DNA of 64,000 nucleotides from Schistosoma haematobium (Eukaryota; Platyhelminthes; Trematoda; Strigeidida; Schistosomatidae), in assembly GCF_000699445.3 (NCBI RefSeq), contig NC_067198.1:5862801-5926800 (forward strand), written 5' to 3'. The notes beneath the pieces were generated by a model that made no database searches, was not told the DNA's origin, and saw only the letters and a program-made list of their open reading frames with translations. Shown piece by piece: positions 11,402 through 23,204 of this stretch. How positions within the stretch are numbered: position 1 is the stretch's first letter; every line of letters begins with the position of its first letter. Both the position numbers and the translations under genes were made by a program.

Positions 11402-11777
11402 GTGAACTTACAAAACTGTATATCACTAATAGGAAATTTTGTATTTGTGAACAATAAATACAAAATAGGTAATATGAAGTTGAGGTGAATTCAATGAGTT
11501 CACTTAAACAAATAAAAGAGAATACAATTGATGTTACCAGAGATACAATTGAATGACACCATTCCACTTCACCTCATATACACAATATTCATTAGTAAAT
11601 GTATTCTATTCATCAATTGCAACTACCATGTTTAACAATTATTTGTATTCTATTATTTGTATTGTATTTCAGCTTTTTAGTGTAATTATGTGGGTTTTGA
11701 TTGAGATCATGAATAGCTCAATGAAAGACTACAAATGCAAACCTGGAAGCACTTAAAAGGCAGGATCCATCTTATCT

Positions 11778-11814
11778 GATTGGTCAGTGTGCTCATGACA
11801 TCCAACTATATAAA
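11778..11814 (+). promoter_or_regulatory. Core promoter of right cysteine-rich gene (CCAAT and TATA)
   Basis: GATTGG (reverse CCAAT) lies at 11778-11783 and TATATAAA at 11807-11814, 88 bp before the start codon. The spacing is that of a standard pol II promoter. A SINE-like fragment ends about 20 bp upstream of the CCAAT box. Confidence 0.6.
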
Positions 11815-11901
11815 CGCTTAAAATTCAACGAAATCATCATTGTTCAGTTAGATCTCAAATTATTTATATACTAATCCCTCATACATTTTAACTTACTCCA
11901 A

Positions 11902-14900
11902 ATGATTAAACATTTATTCATTATTCATGCATACATTTCAATTCACTTTCTCGCTTGTTATTACACACAAACAAATTCAAGATCAAGTATCAATGTGTTA
12001 TCGACATGTAAATGGTGTGCGAACTGTAGTAAAATTATGCCTTGTAATTATTCAAAATGGATAGGTGGATGGGGACAACCAAATCAGTCATTTATAAACA
12101 ACTGTACTCTCAGTATGGTCCAAACTTCATCATCTTGCTTAAATGAATGTCTATCGAATCCTCTATGTTATTCATACACAAGTCCAACTGTAAGTTGAAA
12201 TGAATTTCCATGTTTTTGTTTAAACACATGAATGCACCGCATTGGGTAAATGAATGAGTGCGATGTAGAATGTGAATTGTGTCTTATTGTTTTAATCAGA
12301 TCAACTGTATACATCTCACACTGTGGATGAAAGCGTCGAATTCCAGGACACCTTGAAACTTTCATTCAACATTATGGTTAAAACAAAGTAATCTCATCTT
12401 CTCCATAAATCATTCAGATTATTATTCGCTTCATAAAATGTGCTTTCTATTTTGACACTTTTATTAGGATTTACCAACACAATGCACCTTATATTCAAAG
12501 CCGATCAATCTAACTGGTGAATTATACAATCGTACCGCATTCGAATATGGAACAAGAATATGTTGTAGTAAGTTTCAATGATTAAGCTTAGTTAAACAAA
12601 TGGAACATTTGTATTTTGAATTGATCACACAGAGTGTATTAAAAGGAAATGACTAGCTTACAAGAACATGTATTCACTTTGGTTTCGGACAGCAATATTT
12701 TTCATAAACGGTCTATTACAGTAAACATGTAGTGATTCTGCTTCAATTCGGCATGTGTACACAATGATATATGGATGGGACAACAATTCTATATGACCGG
12801 TTACTTGTATTTGAGTCAAGTTTGTTCACTCACTCATAGACCAGTATCGTAGCGATTACGTCAGGATCAAGAGACAAATGTGTAAGAAATTAGAAGATAG
12901 TTGAAATAATTTTGAATGAAATGAGTTTAATCGAAGTTGAGCTGTATACTCACTCCTTGATCGTTGGCCAACCTAGTGAGAGTGGTTGTACAAACTTGTT
13001 TCGGATGCGAAGGTTAGTTTTGTGTATATGGATCGCGATAGCGTCAGCAATATGCGAAACACGGACTCGTATTTAATTTAAACATTAACTAACAAATAAT
13101 TTCCTCCACAGTCTCTATTTGTTTCATACGACAACTGTGTGTACAACGATGTAAGACCTCATAACACTTTTCTGTTCTAGATGATATTAAAAACTATGGA
13201 GTTATCATGTCACCGTGTCTCCCATGTTCCACTTGTACAAAACTCATGCAATGTAATCAAACATATTATGTAGTGAAGCCAGGATTACCGAACAATCAAT
13301 TCCTCAGTACCTATTTTCTCAGAGAAGTCAATGCTACAATAAATTGTGCTAGCGAATGTGAACTCAATCCCTACTGCATGTCGTTTTCATATATTGTTGT
13401 AAGTTCAGTATATTCTGTTCATCGTTTTAATTGAATATTATTATACAATCATTTATTGATATTTATGTTATAAGTGATGCTTATATACAAGAGACATTAC
13501 AAACAAATGTGACTGTCAGGTATCGAAATCCACTAAACAGATTTGATGCTATAGAAAGTCGAACGGTTATCGAGTTGAATGCATAAACCTTGAGAGCGTA
13601 TCAAAATTATTTTGTTGGTTGCAATGACTGATTTGGCCTCGAGATAGATTTATTTTCGAACGTGTTGAACTGGTTACTGAATGTTAGTTAGTAGTATAAT
13701 GCAATATACTGAAGTGAAAGTCGACGAACAGAAATCTACAGGAAACTGTAGCTCAAAAATAAGATAGTTACTAAGAAACATTCTAGATATGTAGTTTATT
13801 GCAAAATAGTGTAATTATACTTTGAGATCTCTTTAAAAATCAAATATGAGTATTGAGATTATTAGGAACATTGATTTGCTTATCAGTTGGAATTTCCTCT
13901 AATGATGTCAGCAATATATATCCATGATGAAATTCGAGATGTATCCAAATATTTTAAGACTAAGACAGGTAACCAATCGATAATATTCTCAAGGTTAAAC
14001 AGTGATAAGTTGGTGGACACGAAATGTCCACCTAGGGAGTTGGAAAACCAGTATTCCAAACCAATGGTTCACATGGACTCCAGGATCCTGAACGAAACAA
14101 ATGGTGTGTGAAGCAATTGTTGGTCGCCGACTAACATGTGACTGCATCCTCTGACGTTGCTTCATTGTGTTGGGGATCAGCCATTCAGGTCGGATGCTCC
14201 AGGTGTTGCTACCCAAGGAGAGCACCTGAATCGATCTGGCCACCGGGACAGTGTCACTGCACCCACACTCAAAATACACACTTTATGTTCATTCAAGTGA
14301 ACGATTCACAAACCATATCATTTCATTTATTACTGCTTATTAAGAATTTTCTGAAAGTGTACAGAGAAACAAAAATCAACCTCATTGCATTCAACATAAA
14401 TTTGTTTGGTATTTATACAGGATCGTCCAAGATGGTGCTCACTATTTAGTGGTGTCATGAATACAACTGTAATATACAATGATACGATGGAACAAATGAC
14501 TGGTGGGAAAGTATGTTGTGGTAAGTGAAGTATTCACACACACTCACACGTACACACTGCATGTTATATAATATTAGTAATTAAAATTTGTGAATATTAT
14601 TATTGTTAAAGTGGATAGAATATTCCTGTATGTAGTTGAGGAGAGTCTTGTAGTGTATTGGTCAGATAGCATTATCATATCATTGAATAACATATAGTAA
14701 GACACTTCCTGTCAGTTTCAATGAAGCTACTGGAAACTCCCTTTTGATTCGTGACAAAGATTGTGTAACTCGAATAGATAAGGAATAGACGATCAAATCT
14801 ACACAAGCTTATTTGTGTAACACTTCACATTGTTAGCATTTCTAGTACATGGGTATAAAGTAGGGAGAGAGTTAAGCTGACACTGTATGTCATGCACAAT

Positions 14901-15239
14901 TCATACAGGAATCATTATTCATATCCAATCATCATCAAATGAATCCATAGTGAACACAATCACTGATTGATTGGATTATCTATCCGTATTGTAGATTGTG
15001 TTGCATAATTTTCCAGATTGTTTATATATATACATATATCATTTGTATAAATTCCAGTGGTCCATTCATCAGTGTTCTTCTTTTGTACACTTATCCCTAT
15101 TCTATTCTATTCTTCCTCTTATTCTTCCTCTTATCATAAAACTGTTGTATATGTTATTATACTGTTTAGTTGTGCGCCATTATTGCTTCATTCAATGTTG
15201 TACATTTCACATGGAATAACATTGTGTAATCAACCGTAA
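11902..15239 (+). CDS. Secreted or surface cysteine-rich protein, two PAN/apple-like repeats (right copy)
   Basis: Exons are 11902-12189 (phase 0 end), 12468-12567 (phase 1), 13181-13398 (phase 0), 14421-14520 (phase 1) and 15058-15239 (stop TAA). Exons 2 and 4 are both exactly 100 nt and end in CC codons (GTRICC, GGKVCC). Exons 1 and 3 both end in a C-x3-C-x5-C block (CLNECLSNPLC, CASECELNPYC). The gene therefore arose by tandem duplication of an exon pair. The total is about 295 codons. The last exon could instead start at 15017 in another frame, ending at 15219; both readings give a hydrophobic C-terminus, so membrane or GPI anchoring is likely but its form is open. Function unknown; a host-interface or adhesion role is only a guess. 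Confidence 0.72.
13985..14279 (+). repeat. R2 repeat, mirror copy in right arm
   Basis: Right-arm counterpart of 4312-4605, in intron 3 of the plus-strand cysteine-rich gene, ending about 140 bp before exon 4. Confidence 0.7.
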
Positions 15240-15244
15240 ATAAA
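15239..15244 (+). terminator. Poly(A) signal AATAAA, right cysteine-rich gene
   Basis: AATAAA overlaps the last base of the stop codon of the 15058-15239 reading. If the alternative exon frame (stop at 15219) is used, the signal lies 20 bp past the stop. Mirrored at 3351-3346 in the left arm. Confidence 0.5.
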
Positions 15245-15399
15245 TTGTTTATTTAACAATCATAAATTGTTGTTGTTTATGATAACTGGTCAATTTAATT
15301 ACTATTCAATGAGTTAGTGAAACACATTCTATGGATACATTTAAATGTTGCTACCATTAATACAGTCAGACAGATTATACTTAAATAAAAACATAAACA

Positions 15400-15845
15400 T
15401 ACTTCAGTGGTGGTCTGATATCCCTCGATTCATGATCTCAATCAAAATGTTAATGATTTTCACAACCTCATACTAATGATCAGCATGTGCTCATTAGTGA
15501 CTAGATTCGTGAGGGAATTCTTGAAGTTCTAGTGAGAAGCCGTGACCAATGGAGCCAATCCGTTTCGGGTAGAAACAGGTGTCTATCTCAGTGCAATGGA
15601 AGATGGTCGAGCAATTCTGTGGATTGGTTGAGGTTAGATATTAACATCGTCGGATACTGACCGGCTCATTGGTCTAGAGATTAGGCATTCGTTTGAGAGA
15701 CTGAATGTCCTGTGTTTGGATCCCAGGAGTTGGATCGTGAATGTGCACTGCTGAGTAGTCTTATACTAGGACGAATCGATTGTTCAGTGCTTCCTAGTTT
15801 TCCATGGTGATCTATCATCAGTTGACTCATGAATTCAACTATCAA
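15400..15845 (+). repeat. Mirror of SINE-like copy C
   Basis: Right-arm counterpart of 2745-3190. The ribozyme-like block lies at 15745-15790 and has the same disabling changes as the left copy. Confidence 0.7.
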
Positions 15846-16375
15846 AATAATCACATGATAGATTATGAGGTCTTGGATTTTGGTATGAAATTCATTCGTC
15901 CGTTTGCTTAAATAGCGTTCTGGCATTTCAGCTGATCTCAGTTCGTGATGAAAACACTAAATCTAATTCCTAACCACAACCATCAACCGTAAATCATGAA
16001 TACAATTCCTCACACTGTTTGATAACTCTCATTTAGTCCTTGTCAGTTAGTAAATGGACATTCATACTGTCACTTTGGCATCGCTCAAATGTCTTCCATA
16101 ATTTATGGTCTTACCGTATTTTGAATATTGTGGTAACATTTCTCCTAACCCCTAAGAATCATTCTGGATAAGTGAATGCACAAAATTCAATAGGTATATA
16201 CTCTCCAGGATATAATCGAGATCAAAGAAATAAACTGGTTAGAATAACAGTATAGAATTGTGAAGATTGTTGAGGTCCGAGAACTTCTGAGATTCTCATA
16301 CATAAGCATACACATCGGAGAGCCCGAGCGTTGAATTAGACCTCCGAGTTTCGAACCCAGGATTGATCAGATGCA

Positions 16376-17309
16376 ACAGAGTGAGTGGTCGGTAGATCTC
16401 TGTGACCGCCTTAGTTGGCTTGAAGGGTTGCAGCCACTATCTAGCAGCGCCTCGAGGAGGCCTCAGGTAAGATTTTACTGCGGCGTAATATGAACCCTCC
16501 ATTTACACATACACGGTAAATGAATGATTCCAGTAGATTTATTAAATCACCCAACTAGTATTCACATTTGCTTGTGGATCGTCGGCGTAGTGAGAAAATA
16601 TTGCAAACCGAAAATGTACAGAATAAATTAATGCGTGCTCATACAACACTCAATCCACGTTCTTGTCTACAAAACAAGACTGTATTCAATGTATGTCAAT
16701 GCGTTCCTTTGGAATAATTTGACGTAAAACAGTAGGCTCACAGTTTGTACAATGTACGTTTTCACAACTTAACGAGTAATGAGATTACGAGTAAATAATT
16801 ATAATTTGGTTTCAAGGTTGATGCATACTATGAAGTGAATACGAATACCAAGTGATCCATATCTCAATCAGACATAGTAACTGATCATTTTTCATTGCCG
16901 ATAAACTTCAGAATGCTAACATGACACGCTTACGAATATTGTGAAATACAAACTAGTTTCCAGATGACTTACAAAAAGTTTATTAATACGAAATGAAAGT
17001 TTTGAGTCCATTGATAAAGAAGTGATGATCGAATCCTTGAGAAGCACTTTACAGACAGCAGAAAGATTTATGAACCAATGAATCCTGATTATTCATTGTC
17101 ATATGGACTGATTCTAGTCGTGAAATTCAACCGGAAACATTAGAGTAGTAGTGTGGTGTGTGCTACTGACGTCGATAGGTATAAGTTGTATGCATCATCA
17201 GTCGAGAGTGAAATACCTGCCAGCAGAAGGTTAGAAAGATAGAAGAATAAAGATCGAGAATGGATAATGTTTGGTGTGTAAATGAAGGAACAGTCAATTG
17301 GAATGAATC
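16376..17309. other. No gene; outer flank of the inverted repeat
   Basis: Unique sequence begins at 16376 after the right arm. Its first 80 bases are GC-richer (GTGAGTGGTCGGTAGATCTC onward) and look like part of another repeat cut by the arm boundary. From 17140 a repeat shared with 62455-62640 begins. I see no exon. Confidence 0.4.
17140..17309 (+). repeat. Repeat shared with 62455-62640
   Basis: GTGGTGTGTGCTACTGACGT, GTGAAATACCTGCCAGCAG, AAGGTTAGAAAGATAGAAG and CAATTGGAATGAA have diverged counterparts in the same order at 62455-62640. It runs directly into an R2 3' end, so both may be parts of one composite element. Confidence 0.55.
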
Positions 17310-17513
17310 TCCTTGCATTGATCCAACGCTTTGTGGATCACACCTTTAGGCCAAGGGCTCCGGGTATGATTTCTCAAGAAATCCACCTGCTACGATCTGG
17401 GCATTCGAGCAGTATCGCAGCCCACACACAAATCAAGTGAACTGTGTGGCGCATATGTATTCGGTGTCCCTTTGTACCAATATTTATATGTTCAAATAAA
17501 TAAATAAATATTT
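17310..17513 (+). repeat. R2 repeat, 3' end only
   Basis: It matches the last about 200 bp of the R2 family: TGTGGATCA, CTCCGGGT, CACACACAAATCAAGT, TATGTATTCGGTG, then the tail TTCAAATAAATAAATAAAT. The preserved 3' end with loss of the 5' part is what target-primed reverse transcription would leave. Confidence 0.7.
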
Positions 17514-18259
17514 TGATTGATTTATCAAACGATCGGTAACTGAGTTAATTTAAGTCTGTGGTCTGTGATATGAATTGGTCGAAGTTTTCGACTCATCTTG
17601 CATATCAATATATTTAGCACTAAAGATTAATAGCAAGAGAGACTCAAACATTCATGCAAATGGATAAACATTAAAAATCAATCATCTAAGAATAAATAGA
17701 AAATAATCAATAAGTTGAATAGGCTATATTTATTAGTAACAACAGTCAGTACTCCATATCGAAACTGATTTAGGCAATTTACTCTTTAGATCAGTGATCT
17801 GAAAAGGTTACAGATCTCTCTATGTTTAAGTGAATTTTTCACATGTGGTCAGTGAAGTAAGATGTGATAGATACAAATTAGTAAGTATCTGGTCAGTATT
17901 CTTGAAGATAAAATATTTGGTTTAATAGCAGTCACACACAGGACATTAAAAAGAAGATTCATCATTCAAATTCATACAGAAATTTCAGTGACAGTTACTG
18001 ACATATGCACGTCAAAATCCAATTCCTATTGTGATAGCTTTAGTTACTCGTAATGCGAAATCTAAACTGTGTGTACAAACTGATCTTTTCTTTATAATTA
18101 AGGCTACTGAAATTGTTGTAATAAAAATCTTTGGGATATGTATAGACTGAATAAATGAAATGTTTGGTTGAAACAGTATACATTTTATTTTCACTCTCTA
18201 GTTTAATGATCTTGTTACATTCAATTTTTGTAATTAGTAGTTTAATGAGTAGTTTGGGA

Positions 18260-18600
18260 TGATAATCGGAAAAGTTTAGTTCTAGTGAGGAGCCTTGACC
18301 AGTGTAGTTTAACCAAGTCTGTTATGAGATGGTAACTTACTGAAGACAATCGTGAACAGTGGTGCAATTTCGTGGATTGGTTGAAGTTAGACAGTGAAAC
18401 CGTTCGATTCCAGGAGGTTCAGTGTTCTAGAGGTTAAACGTTTGTACACTCGAGAGCGAAGGTCATAGGTTCGAATAAGCGTGCGGAATCATAGATGCGC
18501 ACTGCTAAGGAGTTCCATACTAGGACAAAACGGCTATCCAGTGCCTCCAGGCTTTCCATGGGGTCTAGCTTCAATTGACTCATGAATTCAACTATTAAAA
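18260..18600 (+). repeat. SINE-like repeat copy E
   Basis: Nearly full plus-strand copy. The 5' part runs from 18280, the tRNA-like head is TCAGTGTTCTAGAGGTTAAAC with B-box-like AGGTTCGAATAA (18470s), and the ribozyme block lies at 18497-18544. The core reads CUAAGGA and AAAA in place of GAAA, so it is inactive. Confidence 0.7.
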
Positions 18601-18789
18601 GGTTTGAATTTACCCATATTCTTTGAAATTTCAATCACATGTATGTAAGTACTATAAAGATATATCATCAAAATGAGGTTTATAAATTCGAAATATGTAC
18701 AGAAGAATTGAATTCACATTGAATAGTATCAATGATAAGTATGAAATACATTTTGTATCTAATAAATCAGTATATAGAACACCGTGGAT

Positions 18790-19150
18790 TAGTTTTGATT
18801 GACCATTTGCGGATTGTTGAAGACGTTAGATCCCCAGAACTCACTTGGAGAAAGTCCTAACTTCCTAATTTTCTTCTCAAAATTTGAATTTTATATTTTC
18901 GCACTAAGAGACGCTAAGTTGACCTACAGCTTACATTTCCCACTGGGAAATCTTTGACTGTCATTGGTTGACGGATTTTTTAGTACGTTATTTTGTGGCT
19001 CTCCCAAGGGCGTTTCTATCAGTGTATAAATAAGCTTGATTTATGTGCTTAGTGACCTCGTATTTTCTAAGTGCTTGTAGAATACATTCTCTACGCCTCA
19101 TCAAGAGTTCTTGATTTAGTTAGCGGGGCCGGGGACAACGGATTAGAATA
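18790..19150. repeat. Possible solo LTR or promoter block
   Basis: A GC-richer patch has a CCAAT-like CATTGGTTG near 18964, TATAAATAA near 19027 and a G-rich stretch (GCGGGGCCGGGGA, about 19120). This combination looks like an LTR or a pol II promoter. I find neither a paired copy nor a gene behind it, so this is weak. Confidence 0.25.
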
Positions 19151-19964
19151 GCCTATCGTGTCACTGTATTTTTGACCTTTGTTCCGCTTACCGAGTAAGG
19201 TGAACTCGTAATAGCATTCAAGGATATCACGGATGTTGTAAGTATTGTTCTTCAAAATGAATGACTGGAAAAGTATATACAAATTCGTGAAAGATTTATT
19301 AAGACTTTACATTTTTATCACTTCTTTTTTACCAATAACTACATGAAGAAATTGAGGATTCCAAATAAACAAACACCAAGATAGAATTTTATAACTCATT
19401 AAGTACCCAATCAGAATTTGTTATATTTTACATAATCCATAATTTGTTATGCACTGAGTTATTATTATTCTGCCTATATTGACTGAATGGATATTGATTT
19501 TGATACGATTACCAAAATTTGGTGCCGAAATCCTATAAGTTACTGTGATAATTCTGATTATCGATTTTGCAAACTGAATAAGTTAATCAATAATCTGTCC
19601 AATTTTCCTAAATATTCTCTTTTATAGAACGAATAGTTTGATAGTACTTGAGCGCCGAGTATAGAGGAGTCATTATATGTGAAAATTATATTTGAAATAT
19701 TCTCAGCGATTGAAATTTAACTAATTCCAACGTTTCGTCGAGCTAGCTTGTCTGGACTTCTTCAGGGTAATAATAATATATTCTCTTTTATGTTACTTCT
19801 TTTTATAAATATTCATTATTTGTCATCCGTTACAAAAATGGCTTACTCTCCATATTACATATTTTAAGCAGACATACAGAATTACGAGGTCATCTCGCGA
19901 AGTCAAATGTATAATGATTGACTACTTCAATATTAAAGTTTCATGCTTAACACGTAATAATTTT

Positions 19965-20175
19965 AATCGAGGTTATGAACTGATCAATGTTAGACCATTA
20001 TTACCAAGATGGAAGCACTGAAAGGTCGTTTCATTCTAATATGGTTAATTCACACACATCAACTTAATCATCATTTGAAAAGTTATCTCTATTGTTTAGG
20101 TTTTCTAGTATGATTGATTATTTCTTTAGACAAATAAGCTACTCAGTGCTTCTTGGTTTTACGTAGTCGTTTAAT
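19965..20175 (-). repeat. SINE-like fragments
   Basis: A 3' fragment with the start of the ribozyme block occurs at 19965-20045 (minus), and a short inverted piece (CTCAGTGCTTCTTGGTTT) at 20130-20160. It may be an old fold-back copy like those at 1548 and 41608. Confidence 0.45.
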
Positions 20176-20279
20176 CAAAGTGAGTGTGTGGTTAGAAATG
20201 ATGATAGTTGAGTAAGCTGAGTCAAATGATTTACTGAACATAATTAACTGAGATTTTATTGGGCATTCAACTATGCCCA

Positions 20280-20792
20280 TAAATGCCTTGTTATGGCCGA
20301 GGGTGGGGAGAGTCAGCTCTCCCTCTCCAAATGCTTTCACATGGCCATAAGTATACAGTCACTGTCAGGGAAGTTCTACTCACTGCCTTCTCGTGGTATT
20401 ACTGTTGTTTACGAAATCGAGAGGACGAAAAGCGAGTGTCAGGCACTTTAACCGGGTTGGTGGGCACGGAGGGTCCACCTAGGAGAGTTGGAGAACCCTG
20501 GTTCCAAACCAATGGTGCACATGGGTTCCAGGATCCTGAGAGAACAAATGGCGTATGAACCAATGGTTGGTCACCGGCTACCATGAGACGACATCTGCTT
20601 ACGTTGCTCTATTGTCTTGTGGATCAGATCTTCAGGTGGAAAGCTCCGGGTGTGGCCCCTTAAGAAAAACATCTGCTTCGGTCTGGGCATCCAGTAGTAT
20701 CATAGCTCACACACAAATCAAGTAACTTGTATGGTGTACATGTATTCGGTGCCCCTTTTTACCACTATTTATGTGTTCAAATAAATAAAGAG
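20280..20792 (+). repeat. R2 repeat, near full-length copy
   Basis: Starts at AATGCC/GGCCGAGGGTGGGGAGAGT and ends in GTGTTCAAATAAATAAAG. Landmarks in order are CTTTCACATGGCCA, GTGGTATTACTGTTGTTTAC, GGTCCACCTAGGAGAGTTGG, TGCACATGGGTTCCAGGATC, CTCCGGGTGTGGCCCC and CACACACAAATCAAGT. It is GC-richer than its surroundings. No long ORF is conserved among copies, so it is non-coding. It is a dispersed retroposon-like family with an A/T-rich 3' tail; its class is unknown to me. Confidence 0.8.
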
Positions 20793-21209
20793 AATCCGAA
20801 TGCATCACGATGATTATCTTTTTCATAATCATTGATATTTACCGTGTAATATGTATCAGTTAGTATATTACTTTCAAAAGATTGTTATGTAATACTATAA
20901 AATGAAGGCAATGCATAATATAAACTGAAATTACTATATCATATGAATATGTATAACAGTCAAGATTGGAATGATATTCATCTACACAACTTCGATAGGC
21001 AAAGACGATTTTGCTATGGTAGAAATCAATGAATTCCTTATCAATTAATCTTGGTTTCTCTGAAATATAACAATTAATGAGGATATAAATTAAATCATGT
21101 ACAACTTGTATACATGATACATAGATTGGTTCACAACGGGAATTAAGTCAAACAGAAAGTATTATATACGGATGAAGAATAAGTAAGTGATAACCTCTAG
21201 GATCTATTT

Positions 21210-21660
21210 ATGAACTATAGTCATATATATTCATATTGTATAACTATTAAGTAACTAGATTATATGTATATTTATATTCCTTTTATTATAAGATTTCATA
21301 TGGCCTAATGATTACTATTATACAATTTGCTATTCCTAAGTTATTCCCAATTTATTAGTTAGTGTCTCACAATCACGGCCACTTTTTGGTCAGAACTTGC
21401 CTAATTGTCATTTTCTATTATATAGTATGATGCGGTCTGATCTATTTGTATATAAACTGCGTATGTTTGCAATACATGATTCATATAACGAAGGCTGATA
21501 TTGACGTTCTGAACTGAACCGGCTGCGTGAACCAATAACAACTCAGAGTTCACTCTAGGCTCCTCGTACTGGTTTATGCATCATTGGTCTGTTACAGTGC
21601 TAGGTTCGTGTTTTAATTGGCGATCGTATCACATAATATGATTAACAGGGTAAAAACGAT
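21210..21660 (+). repeat. About 450-bp direct repeat R3, copy 1
   Basis: Matches 22590-23050 in the same orientation: CCTTTTATTATAA, GGCCACTTTTTGGTC, GTATATAAACTGCGTATGTT, GTTCTGAACTGAACCGGCTG, ACCAATAAC, CTCTAGGCT and TTGGCGATCG. A TATA-like motif lies mid-element with CCAAT-like motifs after it. This may be a pair of solo LTRs or a dispersed repeat. Confidence 0.65.
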
Positions 21661-22194
21661 ATAACAGAAAGTAAAACATTAAAACGATTAAAATCAACAA
21701 ATGATTCTATCATAAATAACCAAGGAGTCCAAATAATAAGTCTTATCAGTTGTTGATAATTCATTTCAAAGCTAAAATAATATCTTACTGATTTAATAAC
21801 AAAGTTAGTTATTGAATATAAATGTAAATCGAAAATCAACTCTGTCTTGTCATCAAATTGACTCCATTGGTAAATAGTGTTTTTAGGGTCACAGTATCAA
21901 TTATGCACAATTGACTTGAATATATTAAGAGAAAAAAAAAACTTCATTCGGATTGTAATATCAATTGAATCATCAAGTTGAATCCACTATTAAGGTAAAT
22001 ATATGTAACAAAAACTGTAGTAAATCTCACATTTTTATCTATTATTTACATGTTTGAACTAAATATGAATTTGAATTATACCGATGATCCAATAAAGCAT
22101 CTTGATGGTACTTTGATTATCTTTAATTAATACTTATTTATAAATGACTGTTTTAGTAGTATCAGAAAGGGTTTTGTGGAGATTGTACTAATTT

Positions 22195-22560
22195 CAGTAG
22201 TTGAGATCATGAATAAATTGAAGCTAGACCACCATGGAAAGCCTGGAAGTACTGGGCGGCCATTTCGCCCTATTGTGGGACTCCTCAGCAGTGCGCATCG
22301 ATCCAGGACCTAGCAGTCTCACGCGCGAGCGCTTAACCACCAGACCACTGAACCGACTGTCAGCCAACGGTGTTAATGTCTAACTTCAACAAATCCACGA
22401 AATTGAGCGACACATCCACTATTGTCTTCAGTGAGTTACTCTCACAACAGACCCGGTTGGACTCCACTAGTCACTGCTTCGCACTAGAACTCCAGGATAT
22501 ACCTCTTAAAGCCAGTCACTGGTGAGCAGATGTTGATTAGTATTAGTGTTAGGTCGAGAT
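22195..22560 (-). repeat. SINE-like repeat copy F
   Basis: Full minus-strand copy. The ribozyme block (22248-22294) keeps CTGAGGA, stem II (GTCC/GGGC with one G-U pair) and GAAA. The cleavage triplet reads GCC instead of GUC, so cutting should be lost by a single change. A tRNA-like head with a decayed B-box follows at 22305-22370. Confidence 0.75.
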
Positions 22561-22589
22561 AAACATAGTGAATGGTAACTTTGGGATCC

Positions 22590-23050
22590 TATTATGGACC
22601 AATACTAAACGTATATTTTTATCCTATAATTGTCAAACAACTAGACTACTCATATTCATATTCCTCTTATTATAAACTTTATTTTGACCTATGAACCATT
22701 ATTATACGTTTTACAATTCTTGAATTATACCTGTCTATTAGTCACTGCCTTCCACATTCACAGCCACATATGGCTAATTCTTGTACAAATGTTGTTCCAT
22801 ATTTTATTGGTACGTTGTGGTCTGTTTGATTGGTATATAAACTCAGTATGTTTGAAATATGAGGATTCATATTGCAGAGGCTGAGACCGGTGTTCTGGAC
22901 ATAACTGGCTGGGCTAGGCGGAAAGCAGGACCAATCAGGACTCTAGGCTGCTCGCACGTGTTTTACGTGTCCTTGGTCCGATCGATAATTCGCTGCTTCT
23001 GATTGGCGGTTTTGGGCCATAACAATCAGGAGGGGTTTTAATAGTCACTA
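22590..23050 (+). repeat. About 450-bp direct repeat R3, copy 2
   Basis: Second copy of R3, 1.38 kb downstream of the first, with GGTATATAAACTCAGTATGTT and GGCTGGGCTAGGCGG. It is better preserved in its GC-rich half. The SINE-like copy F lies between the two copies. Confidence 0.65.
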
Positions 23051-23204
23051 ACCGCCTACGCACTACGAATTACTATAAGACATGGTCTTACAAAATACCA
23101 AGCATTGAAAATATAACAGTAACTGTACATAATCACTCGCTGCATGTGTTTGTGTGTGATAGCAATCTAAGAAATAATGAAGGAATGTTGTAAATTTGAT
23201 CATG

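Larger units (their letters stand above)
9508..16375 (-). repeat. Right arm of the 14-kb inverted repeat
   Basis: This 6,868-bp arm mirrors 2215-9078. It carries the plus-strand copy of the five-exon cysteine-rich gene, the mirrored microsatellites and the same internal SINE-like and other repeats. The 4-bp length excess over the left arm equals the net of the three simple-repeat differences, so no other net indel exists. Confidence 0.97.

Noticed and set aside
2215..16375. CRISPR array or integrative element
   Set aside because: The inverted repeat and regular microsatellites can look array-like, but there are no spacered direct repeats, and the DNA is clearly eukaryotic.
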